Below the pieces are notes generated by a model. The model saw only the letters and a list, made by a program, of their open reading frames with translations, searched no databases and was not told where the DNA came from. 64,000 nt of DNA from Streptomyces cucumeris (GTDB lineage Bacteria > Actinomycetota > Actinomycetes > Streptomycetales > Streptomycetaceae), in the NCBI RefSeq assembly GCF_024295805.1, contig NZ_JANCLX010000009.1:58774-122773 (forward strand). The letters run 5' to 3'. Below, piece after piece: positions 33,455 to 41,671 of the stretch (position 1 is the first letter of the stretch; each line of letters begins with the position of its first letter). The translations under genes were made by a program, and so were the position numbers.

Positions 33455-34552
33455 ATGACCGATGACACCTCTGGAACGCTCGACGAGGCCCTGGAGCGGC
33501 TGCACACCGCGGGCCCCGAGCGGCACGGCTGGCTCAGCAACCACGGGCCGATGGCGGTCGAGGCCCTGGTCCGCCACGGCCAGGCCCGCTCCGTCCACCG
33601 CTGGCTCGACTACTACCGCGCCAAGCTCGAGGACATGCCGGACGGGCACACCCCGATCACCGAGCGGAACTGGCGGGAGGCGCTCGGCGAACCCCGTCAT
33701 ATCGCCGACTGGACCGCCTACTTCGGTCATGAGCTGGCCGAGCGCCCGTGGCGGGACGTCCTCGCGCAGTGGTGGCCACGGCTGCTGCCCGGGATCGCCG
33801 GAGGCGCCACCCATCCGGTGATCCGCGTCGGTCACGCCGTACGCGCCCTGCTCGACGAGCCCGGCGCCGCGACCGCGCCCCGGACCGCCGAGCTCGCCCA
33901 CGCTCTCGGCTACTGGGCGGCCCGCCACGCACCGCTCCCGTCGCTCGGCCGGCTGCCGGGGCCACCGTCCGGATCGGCGGCCGACGCGCTCGCGGGCGTA
34001 CCCCTCATCGCGGACCAGAGCGGCGGCATACGGGAGCGGCTGCCAAGGCTCACCGCGTTCCCCACCTGGCCGGCGCGGACCACCCTCTACGCCGACGCCG
34101 CCCTCGACGCCGACGCCGCACGGGACCGGCTGACGGAGCTCGTCCGGGCCGCGACCCTCCGCTATCTCACCCATGGGCACGGCGAACCCGTGATGCTGGT
34201 CCACGCCGCGACCGCGCCCAACGCCGTTCTGCGGACCCTGCCCGCGCTCCCCCGTGAGCTCTGGGCACCGAGCCTGGACGCCGCGTGGGCGGCGAGCGCC
34301 GCCGTCACGGCGGTGTACGGACCCTCGGACCCGGGTCCCCGCCCCCACCCCGCTCCGGAAGCCGCCGCGGCATCCCCCGAGGAGGTCTTCACGCGGGCCG
34401 CGGCGCACGGCGACGAGCACGCCATCAAGCTGTCGGACACCGCGCTCGACGTCGCCCGGCAGGCCGCCGCCACCGGTCAGGACCCCGGACCCGCCCTCGC
34501 CGCCGCCCTGCGCTCCTGCGCGCTCATCGACGCACCGTCGACGACCCCGTAG
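33455..34552 (+). CDS. Questin oxidase family protein
   Basis: The 365-residue protein has the questin oxidase-like features HGWLSNHGPMAVEALVRHG at the start, WTAYFGHEL, and IAGGATHPVIRVGHAVRAL, with several regularly placed His. The fungal founder opens the ring of the anthraquinone questin; bacterial members often sit near polyketide genes, but none are here. TAGCGT at 33443-33448 is 6 bases before the ATG with no Shine-Dalgarno site, so a leaderless mRNA is likely. It stands alone between a membrane protein and a convergent dioxygenase gene. Confidence 0.8.
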   Translation: MTDDTSGTLDEALERLHTAGPERHGWLSNHGPMAVEALVRHGQARSVHRWLDYYRAKLEDMPDGHTPITERNWREALGEPRHIADWTAYFGHELAERPWRDVLAQWWPRLLPGIAGGATHPVIRVGHAVRALLDEPGAATAPRTAELAHALGYWAARHAPLPSLGRLPGPPSGSAADALAGVPLIADQSGGIRERLPRLTAFPTWPARTTLYADAALDADAARDRLTELVRAATLRYLTHGHGEPVMLVHAATAPNAVLRTLPALPRELWAPSLDAAWAASAAVTAVYGPSDPGPRPHPAPEAAAASPEEVFTRAAAHGDEHAIKLSDTALDVARQAAATGQDPGPALAAALRSCALIDAPSTTP

Positions 34553-34606
34553 CCCGGCGGCGGGCCCCCAGTCCCCACCCCGGGCCCCGGGCCCCGGGCC
34601 CCGGCC

Positions 34607-35389
34607 TCAGCCGAACTGCACCGACCGTTTGGCCAGTCCCATCCAGAAGCCGTCGATCACACTGCGCTGACTGCCCAGTTCGGACTCGGCGGCCCCCAGG
34701 GTGACGAACAGCGGCGCGAAGTGCTCGGTACGCGGGTGGGCGAGCTGCCCCGCCGGGGAGGTGTGCTCGAAGTCCAGCAGCGCGTCGATGTCCTGCGCCT
34801 CCAGGGCGCGCTGCCCCCAGTCGTCGAACTCGGCCGACCAACTGGGCGGCCGCGAACCGGTCTCCCGCAGCGCGGCCAGGTTGTGGGTGAAGAAGCCGCT
34901 GCCGACGATCAGCACGCCCTCGTCCCGCAGCGGTGCCAGTTTCCGCCCGATCTCCATCAGCTTCCGCGGGTCGAGCGTCGGCATCGACACCTGGAGGACC
35001 GGGATATCAGCCTCCGGATACATCTCCACCAGCGGGACGTACGCACCGTGGTCGAGCCCGCGGTCGGGGATGTCCTGCACCGGGGTGCCCGCCGTGCGCA
35101 GCGTGCCACGGATGCGTTCGGCCAGCTCGGGGGCGCCGGGGGCGTCGTACCGCACCCGGTAGTAGTGGTCCGGGAAGCCCCAGAAGTCATAGACCAGCGG
35201 GACCCGTTGGGTGGCCCCGATGGCCAGCGGCGCTTCCTCCCAGTGGGCGGAGATCATCAGAATGGCCCGGGGCCGGGGCAGCTCCGCCGACCAGGCGGCA
35301 AGCTGTCCCGGCCAGACCGGATCGTCGGCGAGGGGCGGCGCACCATGACTCAGATAGAGGGCGGGCATACGCCCGTCGAACGCGGACAT
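34607..35389 (-). CDS. Class III extradiol ring-cleavage dioxygenase (DODA/LigB type)
   Basis: The 260-residue protein has the 4,5-DOPA dioxygenase-like motifs LYLSHGAPPLADD (first metal His), ISAHWEEAP (second), PDRGLDHGAYVPLVEMYPEADIPVLQVS (catalytic His) and GSGFFTHNL. It should cleave catechol-like rings next to a hydroxyl using Fe(II) or Zn(II) with O2. GAGGAG lies before the ATG. It is divergent from a MarR gene, a pairing typical of quinone/catechol-sensing control, with repeats in the shared gap. Confidence 0.9.
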   Translation of the reverse strand: MSAFDGRMPALYLSHGAPPLADDPVWPGQLAAWSAELPRPRAILMISAHWEEAPLAIGATQRVPLVYDFWGFPDHYYRVRYDAPGAPELAERIRGTLRTAGTPVQDIPDRGLDHGAYVPLVEMYPEADIPVLQVSMPTLDPRKLMEIGRKLAPLRDEGVLIVGSGFFTHNLAALRETGSRPPSWSAEFDDWGQRALEAQDIDALLDFEHTSPAGQLAHPRTEHFAPLFVTLGAAESELGSQRSVIDGFWMGLAKRSVQFG

Positions 35390-35410
35390 ACTGACTCCTC
35401 GATCCAGACT

Positions 35411-35466
35411 CTTGAAGTCTCAAGTAATACGTCCGACCCTAGCACTCTGTTGTTTAAAGTTCAAGG
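35411..35466. promoter_or_regulatory. Candidate MarR operators in the dioxygenase/MarR gap
   Basis: CTTGAAGTCTCAAG (35411-35424) is an inverted repeat with 5-bp arms. A second site, read on the minus strand as CTTGAACTTTAAACA (35451-35465), shares CTTGAA. Both lie in the 98-bp gap and the second overlaps the likely -35 region of the MarR promoter. Confidence 0.5.
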
Positions 35467-35487
35467 AATTCTCCGTACAATGAACGC

Positions 35488-35997
35488 GTGGACGCCATGA
35501 AGACCCCCGCAGACGGTGAAGCGACCCGCTGGCTGACCGACGACGAACAGCACACCTGGCTGGCGTACATCCAGGCGAGCATGCTCCTGGAGGACCATCT
35601 CGACCGCCAGTTGCAGCGGGACGCGGGAATGCCACATGTCTACTACGCCTTGCTGGTGAAGCTCTCCTGGGCACCGCGCCACAGAATGCGGATGACCGAG
35701 CTCGCCGAGGCCGCCAAGATCACCCGCTCCCGGCTGTCGCACGCCATCGCCCGGATGGAGAAGGACGGCTGGGTGCGCCGCGAGGACTGCGCCTCCGACA
35801 AGCGCGGCCAGAACGCGGTCCTCACCGACAAGGGGTTCGAGGTGCTGAAGCAGACCGCGCCCGGCCATGTCGCCGCCGTGCGGAGCGCGATCTTCGACCG
35901 GCTCACCCCGGAACAGGTCGAGCAGTTCGGGGTCATCTGCGGGATCATCCGCGAGGGGCTCCAGCCGGAGGGCGCCGATCTGCCCTGGCTGCGCTGA
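35488..35997 (+). CDS. MarR family transcriptional regulator
   Basis: The 169-residue protein has a MarR winged helix core: RMRMTELAEAAKITRSRLSHAIARMEKDGWVRR followed by the wing with DCASDKRGQNAVLTDKG. TACAAT at 35476-35481 is 6 bases before the GTG start and there is no Shine-Dalgarno site, so it is probably leaderless; an ATG at 35497 is an alternative. It is divergent from the extradiol dioxygenase and likely represses it until a phenolic or quinone ligand appears. A strong terminator follows. Confidence 0.88.
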   Translation: MDAMKTPADGEATRWLTDDEQHTWLAYIQASMLLEDHLDRQLQRDAGMPHVYYALLVKLSWAPRHRMRMTELAEAAKITRSRLSHAIARMEKDGWVRREDCASDKRGQNAVLTDKGFEVLKQTAPGHVAAVRSAIFDRLTPEQVEQFGVICGIIREGLQPEGADLPWLR

Positions 35998-36008
35998 CCG
36001 GACCACGC

Positions 36009-36045
36009 GCGAAGGCCCCGCTCCCTCGTGGAGCGGGGCCTTCGC
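36009..36045. terminator. Strong bidirectional terminator
   Basis: A 16-bp perfect stem (36009-36024 with 36030-36045) with a 5-base loop lies between the MarR gene and the convergent MFS gene. Confidence 0.88.
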
Positions 36046-36092
36046 CGCAGTACGCCACCCCGTTCGGGCGGTGCCGTACCGAGGTCATCCCA

Positions 36093-36128
36093 TCAGTGCA
36101 CCATCACCGGTCAGTGCACCATCACCGG
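36093..36128. repeat. 18-bp tandem duplication across the MFS stop codon
   Basis: Two identical 18-bp units (36093-36110 and 36111-36128) each encode PVMVH plus stop on the minus strand, so the last five codons and the stop codon are duplicated exactly. The second copy lies in the 3' untranslated region. Confidence 0.9.
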
Positions 36129-37625
36129 CACGACATCCTCGACCGCGCCCTCACCGTCGGCGGAGCTCGCGACCGGACCCCCGCCGTCCTGCCGACCCGC
36201 GTTGACGAAGGTGATGGCGATCAGCGCCGCGACCGTCAGGATGCCGACCGCCCACCAGATGGCGGTGGTGTAGCCGTGCACCATGGCCTCCAGCTCGAGC
36301 GCCTTGCGCGAGGGGGCGCTGAGCAGGTGGGACTTGGCGTAGTCGGTGGTGGCGCTGGCCGCGATGGTGTTCAGCAGCGCGGTACCGATGGCGCCGCCGA
36401 CCTGCTGGGAGGTGTTGACCATCGCCGAGGCGACACCCGCGTCACTCGGCTGGACACCGTGCGTCGACAGGCTCATCGCGGGCATGAACGCCGTGCCCAT
36501 GCCGAGGCCGAGCAGGATGAACCCGGGCAGGATCTGCCAGGTGTACGAGGTGTCCAGGTCGATCTGGGTCAGGATCAGCATGCCGAGCGCGGCGACCACG
36601 AAACCGGGGCCCATCAGCAGCCGGGCCGGAACCCGGGTCATCAGACGGGTACCGATCTGGGTGGAGCCGACGATCATGCCGATGACCATCGGCAGGAAGG
36701 CGAAACCGGTCTTGACCGGGCTGTAGCCCTTCACGATCTGCATGTAGTAGGTGAGGAAGAGGAACAGACCGAACATGCCGATGATGGCGAGGCCCAGCGA
36801 GATGTAGACACCGCCCCGGTTCCGGTCGGTGACCACCCGCAGCGGCAGCAGCGGGGCCTTCACCTGGGACTCGACGACCACGAACGCGGTCAGCAGCACG
36901 GCCGAGGCGATGAACAGCCCGATGGTCCAGCCCGCGGTCCAGCCGTCGGACTCGGCGCGGGTGAAGCCGTAGACCAGCGCGACCAGACCGGTGGTGGCCA
37001 GGATGACGCCGGGAATGTCCAGCCGGGACGTGTTGCGGCTCTCCACCGGCTCACGGACGACCGCGACCGCACCGGCCGCGGCCACGGCCGCGAACGGGAT
37101 GTTCACGAAGAACGTCCAGCGCCAGTCCATGTACTCGGTGAGGACACCGCCGAGGATCAGACCCACGGCACCGCCACCACCGGCGATGGCGCCGAAGATG
37201 CCGAACGCCTTGGCGCGCTCCTTGGCATCGGTGAACATCACCGCGAGCAGCGAGAGCGCGGCGGGCGCGAGCAGCGCGCCGAACACGCCCTGGAGCGCGC
37301 GGGCGCCCAGCAGCATCGCGCTGTTGACCGCGGCGCCACCGACCGCCGAGGCGGCCGCGAAGCCCAGCAGGCCGACGATGAAGGTCTGCTTACGACCCCA
37401 CAGGTCGGCGATCCGGCCGCCGAACAGCAGCAGTCCGCCGAAGGCGAGGGCGTACGCGGTGATGACCCACTGCCGGTTGCCGTCCGAGATGTTCAGATCG
37501 GCCTGGGCGGAGGGCAGCGCGATGTTCACGATGGTCGCGTCGAGGACGACCATCAGCTGGGCGATGGCGATGAATATCAGCGCTTTCCAGCGCCGGGGAT
37601 CGACGAATGGTGCCGTTTCAGGCAT
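36111..37625 (-). CDS. MFS drug exporter, DHA2 family (14 helices)
   Basis: The 504-residue protein has the DHA2/QacA features: DATIVNIALPSAQADLN in helix 1, QWVITAYALAFGGLLLFGGRIADLWGRK (motif A), and motif C in helix 5 (GGGGAVGLILGGVLTEYMDW). About 14 membrane helices are predicted. It should export small hydrophobic or cationic compounds using the proton gradient. A TetR gene lies 224 bp upstream in the same direction and is its likely repressor. The final codons are duplicated beyond the stop (36093-36128). Confidence 0.92.
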   Translation of the reverse strand: MPETAPFVDPRRWKALIFIAIAQLMVVLDATIVNIALPSAQADLNISDGNRQWVITAYALAFGGLLLFGGRIADLWGRKQTFIVGLLGFAAASAVGGAAVNSAMLLGARALQGVFGALLAPAALSLLAVMFTDAKERAKAFGIFGAIAGGGGAVGLILGGVLTEYMDWRWTFFVNIPFAAVAAAGAVAVVREPVESRNTSRLDIPGVILATTGLVALVYGFTRAESDGWTAGWTIGLFIASAVLLTAFVVVESQVKAPLLPLRVVTDRNRGGVYISLGLAIIGMFGLFLFLTYYMQIVKGYSPVKTGFAFLPMVIGMIVGSTQIGTRLMTRVPARLLMGPGFVVAALGMLILTQIDLDTSYTWQILPGFILLGLGMGTAFMPAMSLSTHGVQPSDAGVASAMVNTSQQVGGAIGTALLNTIAASATTDYAKSHLLSAPSRKALELEAMVHGYTTAIWWAVGILTVAALIAITFVNAGRQDGGGPVASSADGEGAVEDVVPVMVH

Positions 37626-37849
37626 GAGTGGGCCTACCTAGCGGTGCGGAGAGTGAAAAACGGGACGGAAGGAACCGGTGGTGCACCGGTGTGAAGTCGT
37701 TGGGTCAGGCGTCAGGCGTCAGAGCAGGACAGCGGGAGGCATGGGCGGCATGGGCACCGGAGTGCCGGGAGCCCGGCACGTCCACAGGGAAGACCGGTGG
37801 ACGGGCGGAAAATAAGCGGTGCTCGGTGGTCGGCCGAGTGAGATTCAGA

Positions 37850-38536
37850 TCACTGCCGGTGTTGCAGATCCTCCAAGGTGGCTGCGGAGCCGGGTAGTTC
37901 GGAGCGCGCCGGGGTCGCCAGACCGTCCAGGAACAGCTGGAGATGCCGGTGCACGAAGGTGTCGAAGTCCACACAGCCGCTGCCGGGCAGCGGGCGGGTG
38001 AGCTGGGTGAGGGCGACCATCAGATCACCGACGCCGATGTCGGTGCGCAGCAGGCCGGAGGCTCGCGCCGCCCCCATCAGGGCGTCGATACCGGCGGCCA
38101 GACGGTCGCGGGCGGCGGTGAGATCAGGGTGGTCCTTTTCGATGGTGTCGGAGAGCAGGGGGCACAGGGCGCCGATCCGCTCGTCCGCCGCCGCGTGCAC
38201 GAAGCGCCGCAGCGCGAGGAACGCGTCCGGCTCCTCGGCCAGGGCCGATTCGGCCTGGTCGGCGATACGGGACATCACCGAGAGGGTCACGTGGTGGATC
38301 AGCTCGCGGCGGTCCGCGAAGTGCCGATAGATGGTGGCATTGCCGACACCGGCCCGTCGAGCGATTTCATCGAGCGGGATCTCGGCCCCGTACTCGACGA
38401 GCGCCTCCCGGGCCGTGGCGATGATCCGCTCCCGGTTGCGCAGGGCGTCCGCACGCAGCCGGTGCTGCCCGGACCGGGCCGACTTCGCCGACCGGGAGGT
38501 GGCCTTGGCTGTCTTCGAGGTGGCCGTGGGGGCCAT
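37850..38536 (-). CDS. TetR family repressor
   Basis: The 228-residue protein has a basic N-terminal tail, then a TetR helix-turn-helix (RERIIATAREALVEYGAEIP, LDEIARRAGVGNATIYRHFADRREL) and a C-terminal ligand domain (ALRRFVHAAADERIGALCPLL). GGAAAGGAG precedes the ATG. It lies upstream of and in the same direction as the MFS exporter. Its own upstream region carries two copies of a 21-bp dyad that are its probable operators (38610-38667). Confidence 0.9.
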   Translation of the reverse strand: MAPTATSKTAKATSRSAKSARSGQHRLRADALRNRERIIATAREALVEYGAEIPLDEIARRAGVGNATIYRHFADRRELIHHVTLSVMSRIADQAESALAEEPDAFLALRRFVHAAADERIGALCPLLSDTIEKDHPDLTAARDRLAAGIDALMGAARASGLLRTDIGVGDLMVALTQLTRPLPGSGCVDFDTFVHRHLQLFLDGLATPARSELPGSAATLEDLQHRQ

Positions 38537-38609
38537 GGCAGCACTCCTTTCCGCGTACCACGTCCGGCTTCCGGAAGGTTCGGATCCGACGTTTCGACGT
38601 TCAACTTTT

Positions 38610-38667
38610 CCGGGGAGTCAGTCCCCGTTTGTGCGATCACTGGGTTAAACGGGGAATCCCTCCCCGG
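38610..38667. promoter_or_regulatory. Two inverted copies of a 21-bp operator-like dyad
   Basis: Site 1 (38610-38630, read on the minus strand) and site 2 (38647-38667, plus strand) both fit AAACGGGGA-N4-CTCCCCGG, matching at 17 of 21 positions with all differences in the spacer. They are 16 bp apart and in opposite orientation, upstream of the TetR gene and of the divergent protease gene. Confidence 0.65.
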
Positions 38668-38798
38668 AATTTCACAGTCCGTGGGTGAGCTGCCTCACAC
38701 TCGACCGGCGGTCCGAGTCCCCCGGACGGACCAGCGTTTTCCCCCGCCCGGCCGCGTCGGCGGGCGGCGCGCCGCCCGCCGACACACCGTGGTCGGCG

Positions 38799-40124
38799 AT
38801 GAGCAAGAGCCGTGAGACCTCTCACCCGCGAATACGCAGGCCCCGCCGGGGCAGTGCGTTCGCCGCCGCAGCCGTGCTCACGGCGGCGGTGGTGGCCCCG
38901 GCGGCGACCCCTCATCCCTCGGCGCCCGCCTCCCCCGAGCGGGCGCCCGCCCTGTCCGCCCGTCCGGCCACCGGCTCACTGGAGCCGTGCACCCTGGCCC
39001 CGGGCCACGGCCTCCAGATGTCCGAGGGCATCCCGACCCATCGCGGCTACAGCCGCAGCACCGGGACGGTCCACGCGCTCAACCTCATGATCGATTTCCC
39101 CGACGTCCACGGCAAGGGCACCGCTCGGGAGCGCTTCGAGGAGTTCTTCCCGCAGACCACGCGCTGGTTCGCGCAGAGTTCGTACGGACGGCTCGACTAC
39201 CGTCCCGCGATGCCCATCAAGCGCTGGCTGCGGATGCCGCACTCGTTCAGGTCCTACGGGATAAAGCGCGGCAGCCCGTTCGAGCCCGGTTACCGCAAGC
39301 TGGTGGCCGACCTCGCCGAGGCGGCCGACCGCAGGATCGACTTCAGCCGCTACGACCTGGTCAACGTCCTGGTGACACCGAACGCGGGACCGCCCGCCGC
39401 CCATGCCGTGCTCTCGGTGACCTACGCCGACAACCAGCGCGCCCCCATCGCCGACGGAGTGCCGCTGGCCAACGTCTCCTTCGTCTACAGCCGCCAGGAC
39501 GACGGCTCCGGTTCACTGCACCGCACCGGCTACCGGGTGCTGCCGCACGAGAACGGCCATGTCTTCGGACTGCCGGACCTCTACACCCGCGGCGGCGGGG
39601 ACAAGGTGGGCCACTGGGACGTGATGTCCGAGGACTGGGGCGCCGGGAACGATCTGCTCGCCTGGCACAAGTGGAAGCTGGGCTGGTTCGGTCCCGGCCA
39701 GGTGGCCTGCGCCTCCCGGTCCGGTGTCTCGGCCCACACCCTGACCCCGCTGCACCGGGCGGACGGCACCAAGATGGTCTTCGTGCCCGTCTCGGCGTCC
39801 ACCGGCTACGCCGTCGAGGTGCGGACCAGCGGCGGCAACGACGAGGCGGTCTGCAAACCGGGGGTGCTCATCTCCCGGGTGGACACCCGGGTGGACTCCG
39901 GCGGCGGTCCGGTCACCGTCATGGACAGCACGCCCGACGGCCGCGGCTGCACCCGGGAGCGCAATGTCCACCCCGAGCTCAGCGACGCGGCCTTCGGCCC
40001 CGGGCAGACCTTCACCGGGAGCGCGGGCGGCACCCGGGTCACGGTCCGGGTCACCGGCCAGGACGCCGACGGCACCTACGGCGTGGAGGTCACCCGTCGC
40101 GCCAGTGCCGGCGCCCGAGGCTGA
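38799..40124 (+). CDS. Secreted M6-like metalloprotease
   Basis: The 441-residue protein has a signal peptide (RRGSAFAAAAVLTAAVVAPA), then ALNLMIDFPDVHGKG, RWFAQSSYGRLDYRP and the zinc site VLPHENGHVFGLPDLY, in which HENGH is an HExxH motif with the following Gly-Leu-Pro-Asp-Leu-Tyr of immune-inhibitor A (M6) peptidases. VGHWDVMSEDWG follows as the Met-turn-like region. It should cut extracellular proteins. It overlaps the convergent TetR gene by 35 bp. The ATG at 38799 is chosen because the signal peptide starts soon after. Confidence 0.85.
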   Translation: MSKSRETSHPRIRRPRRGSAFAAAAVLTAAVVAPAATPHPSAPASPERAPALSARPATGSLEPCTLAPGHGLQMSEGIPTHRGYSRSTGTVHALNLMIDFPDVHGKGTARERFEEFFPQTTRWFAQSSYGRLDYRPAMPIKRWLRMPHSFRSYGIKRGSPFEPGYRKLVADLAEAADRRIDFSRYDLVNVLVTPNAGPPAAHAVLSVTYADNQRAPIADGVPLANVSFVYSRQDDGSGSLHRTGYRVLPHENGHVFGLPDLYTRGGGDKVGHWDVMSEDWGAGNDLLAWHKWKLGWFGPGQVACASRSGVSAHTLTPLHRADGTKMVFVPVSASTGYAVEVRTSGGNDEAVCKPGVLISRVDTRVDSGGGPVTVMDSTPDGRGCTRERNVHPELSDAAFGPGQTFTGSAGGTRVTVRVTGQDADGTYGVEVTRRASAGARG

Positions 40125-40719
40125 TCAGCAGAAGCTGCTTGCGGGCGGTGTCGGCCACCCGGTGCTCCTCCTCCGGACAGTCCGGCGGGACCTCCAGGAA
40201 CGCGGTCGCGGTCATCACCATGTGGTCGACGTACATCTGGGCGAGGATCCGGATGTCCTCGGCTGACCAGCCCTCCGGCGTGAGCTGCGGCGCGAAGGAA
40301 TCCGCCACCTCGTCGGCGAACCGGTCCAGTTCGGCGGCGATCGCCTCCCGTACCGGACGGACCCCGCCATGCCGCTCACGCGCGATGAAGCGGATGTGGG
40401 CGGGATAGCGGCGCACCTGCTCGGCGACCGCCTCCACGGTGGCCTCGATCCGCTCCTGGTCCCCGATCTGGTCGGCGAGTATCGCCCGGATCAGGGCATG
40501 GAGACTGCCCAGCGACTCCTCGACCAGGGCGACGCCGAGGTCGCTCAGATCCCGGAAGTGGCGGTAGAAGGCGGCGGGCGCGACCCCCACCACCCGGGTC
40601 ACCTCCCGCAGCCCCAGACTGCTCAGGCTCTGGTCCTCCAGCAGCCGCAGCCCCGCGTCCAGCAGCGCGCGCCGCGTCTTCTCCTTCTGGGCCTGCCGAA
40701 CCCCGGACGTGTGACTCAT
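40090..40719 (-). CDS. TetR family regulator (FabR-like)
   Basis: The 209-residue protein has a TetR helix-turn-helix (RRALLDAGLRLLEDQSLSSL, LREVTRVVGVAPAAFYRHF) with the DLSDLGVALVEES helix seen in FabR-like regulators of membrane lipid genes. It is divergent from two small membrane protein genes. The gap has a dyad near its own start (GTAAAC-ATCT-GTTTGC, 40728-40743) and a perfect 8-bp inverted repeat at 40783-40810. It has no clear ribosome site. Confidence 0.87.
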   Translation of the reverse strand: MSHTSGVRQAQKEKTRRALLDAGLRLLEDQSLSSLGLREVTRVVGVAPAAFYRHFRDLSDLGVALVEESLGSLHALIRAILADQIGDQERIEATVEAVAEQVRRYPAHIRFIARERHGGVRPVREAIAAELDRFADEVADSFAPQLTPEGWSAEDIRILAQMYVDHMVMTATAFLEVPPDCPEEEHRVADTARKQLLLISLGRRHWRDG

Positions 40720-40782
40720 ATCATTCAGTAAACATCTGTTTGCTGACTTTGGCCAGGGGTTCGGGGGGTACTCTGGAAGTCA

Positions 40783-40810
40783 GTGAACAAGTGTGAATCC
40801 AATTGTTCAC
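40783..40810. promoter_or_regulatory. Perfect inverted repeat GTGAACAA-N12-TTGTTCAC
   Basis: Arms at 40783-40790 and 40803-40810 are exact 8-bp complements, 58 bp before the first small membrane gene. It is a plausible operator for the adjacent TetR-family protein. Size and spacing are larger than usual, so two half-sites for a dimer pair are possible. Confidence 0.5.
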
Positions 40811-40867
40811 CGAACGACCACCCGCACGCCATCCGCATCCGGATCCACCCCTTCGAGAGAGGCTCAT

Positions 40868-41023
40868 ATGCTCTTCATCGTCGCGGCTCTCGCCCTGATG
40901 GGGATCCTGCTGGGCGCGGCGGCACACACCCCGCTCCCGCTGTTCCTCGCCGCATCCGCGGCCATCGGCGTCTGGCTGATGGCCTTCTTCATCCGCGAAC
41001 GCACCGGGCACAAGGGGAGCTGA
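40868..41023 (+). CDS. 51-residue membrane protein
   Basis: The small protein consists of two predicted membrane helices (LFIVAALALMGILLGAAAH and LPLFLAASAAIGVWLMAFF) and a charged tail (IRERTGHKGS). AGAGAGG lies before the ATG at 40868; the frame open to 40793 would cover the inverted repeat and is unlikely to be translated. It is followed after 3 bp by a DUF4190 protein, so the two form an operon next to a TetR regulator. No function is known to me. Confidence 0.7.
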   Translation: MLFIVAALALMGILLGAAAHTPLPLFLAASAAIGVWLMAFFIRERTGHKGS

Positions 41024-41026
41024 CCC

Positions 41027-41305
41027 ATGGCACTGACCGCACCCACCCGCACCTCGCCGGCCCGGGCCCGCAGGGACGCCGACGGCATGGCCGTCGCCTC
41101 CTTCGTCCTGGGACTCATCGGCACCCTGCTCTTCAACGCCGTCTTCGGGCCGTGCGCCATCGTCCTCGGGACGCTCGCACTCGCCCGGGAGACCGGCCGC
41201 CGGGGCCGGGCACTGCTCGGCATCGCGCTCGGCGTCGTGGACGTGATCCTGCTCGTCGTCCTGGTGACCCTGGACCAGTCCGTCTTCTGGCAGTTCGGCG
41301 GCTGA
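41027..41305 (+). CDS. DUF4190-type membrane protein
   Basis: The 92-residue protein matches the DUF4190 layout: AVASFVLGLIGTLLFNAVFGPCAIVLGTLALA with the conserved small-residue helix, then GRALLGIALGVVDVILLVVLV. Two to three membrane helices are expected. Function is unknown. It is 3 bp after the 51-residue membrane gene. A hairpin at 41323-41369 ends the transcript. Confidence 0.82.
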   Translation: MALTAPTRTSPARARRDADGMAVASFVLGLIGTLLFNAVFGPCAIVLGTLALARETGRRGRALLGIALGVVDVILLVVLVTLDQSVFWQFGG

Positions 41306-41322
41306 TCCGCGGCAAATCCGCC

Positions 41323-41369
41323 CAACACCCCGTGAACGGCACACCATATATGCCCGTCGCGGGGTGTTG
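41323..41369 (+). terminator. Hairpin after the small membrane operon
   Basis: CAACACCCCG (41323-41332) pairs perfectly with CGGGGTGTTG (41360-41369), with a 27-base loop that can pair partly. It lies 17 bases after the DUF4190 stop. Confidence 0.6.
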
Positions 41370-41580
41370 TGCATGTGATGTCCGTCGCGCTCCGGCGGCG
41401 GAAACGGACGGGGCGGTTTCGCGCCATCGCGGCATGGGCACCGTGCGCAGGAGACCTCGCGTCCCGCCATGCCCTGATTTATCGGCCAACTGCCCTGTTT
41501 GGCCTGCGAATCAGCCCTGAATGCCCCTCGGCACCTCTCGATCACCGGGTGATGAGGGACCCCGCCCACTGGACAATCTA

Positions 41581-41599
41581 GTTGGTTAGGCTAACCTAA
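41581..41599. promoter_or_regulatory. DmdR/IdeR iron box upstream of desE
   Basis: The 19-bp site matches the actinobacterial iron box TTAGGTTAGGCTAACCTAA at 17 of 19 positions, with a perfect central TTAGGCTAACCTAA. It lies 72 bp before the desE ATG. DmdR1 with Fe(II) would bind it and repress the des genes when iron is sufficient. Confidence 0.92.
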
Positions 41600-41671
41600 C
41601 TACGTCCTCGGGCGGCCGTCCCGTGGCCACGTCCCCTGTGCACCTTGCAATTCGAGAGAAGGCCCGTCTCC

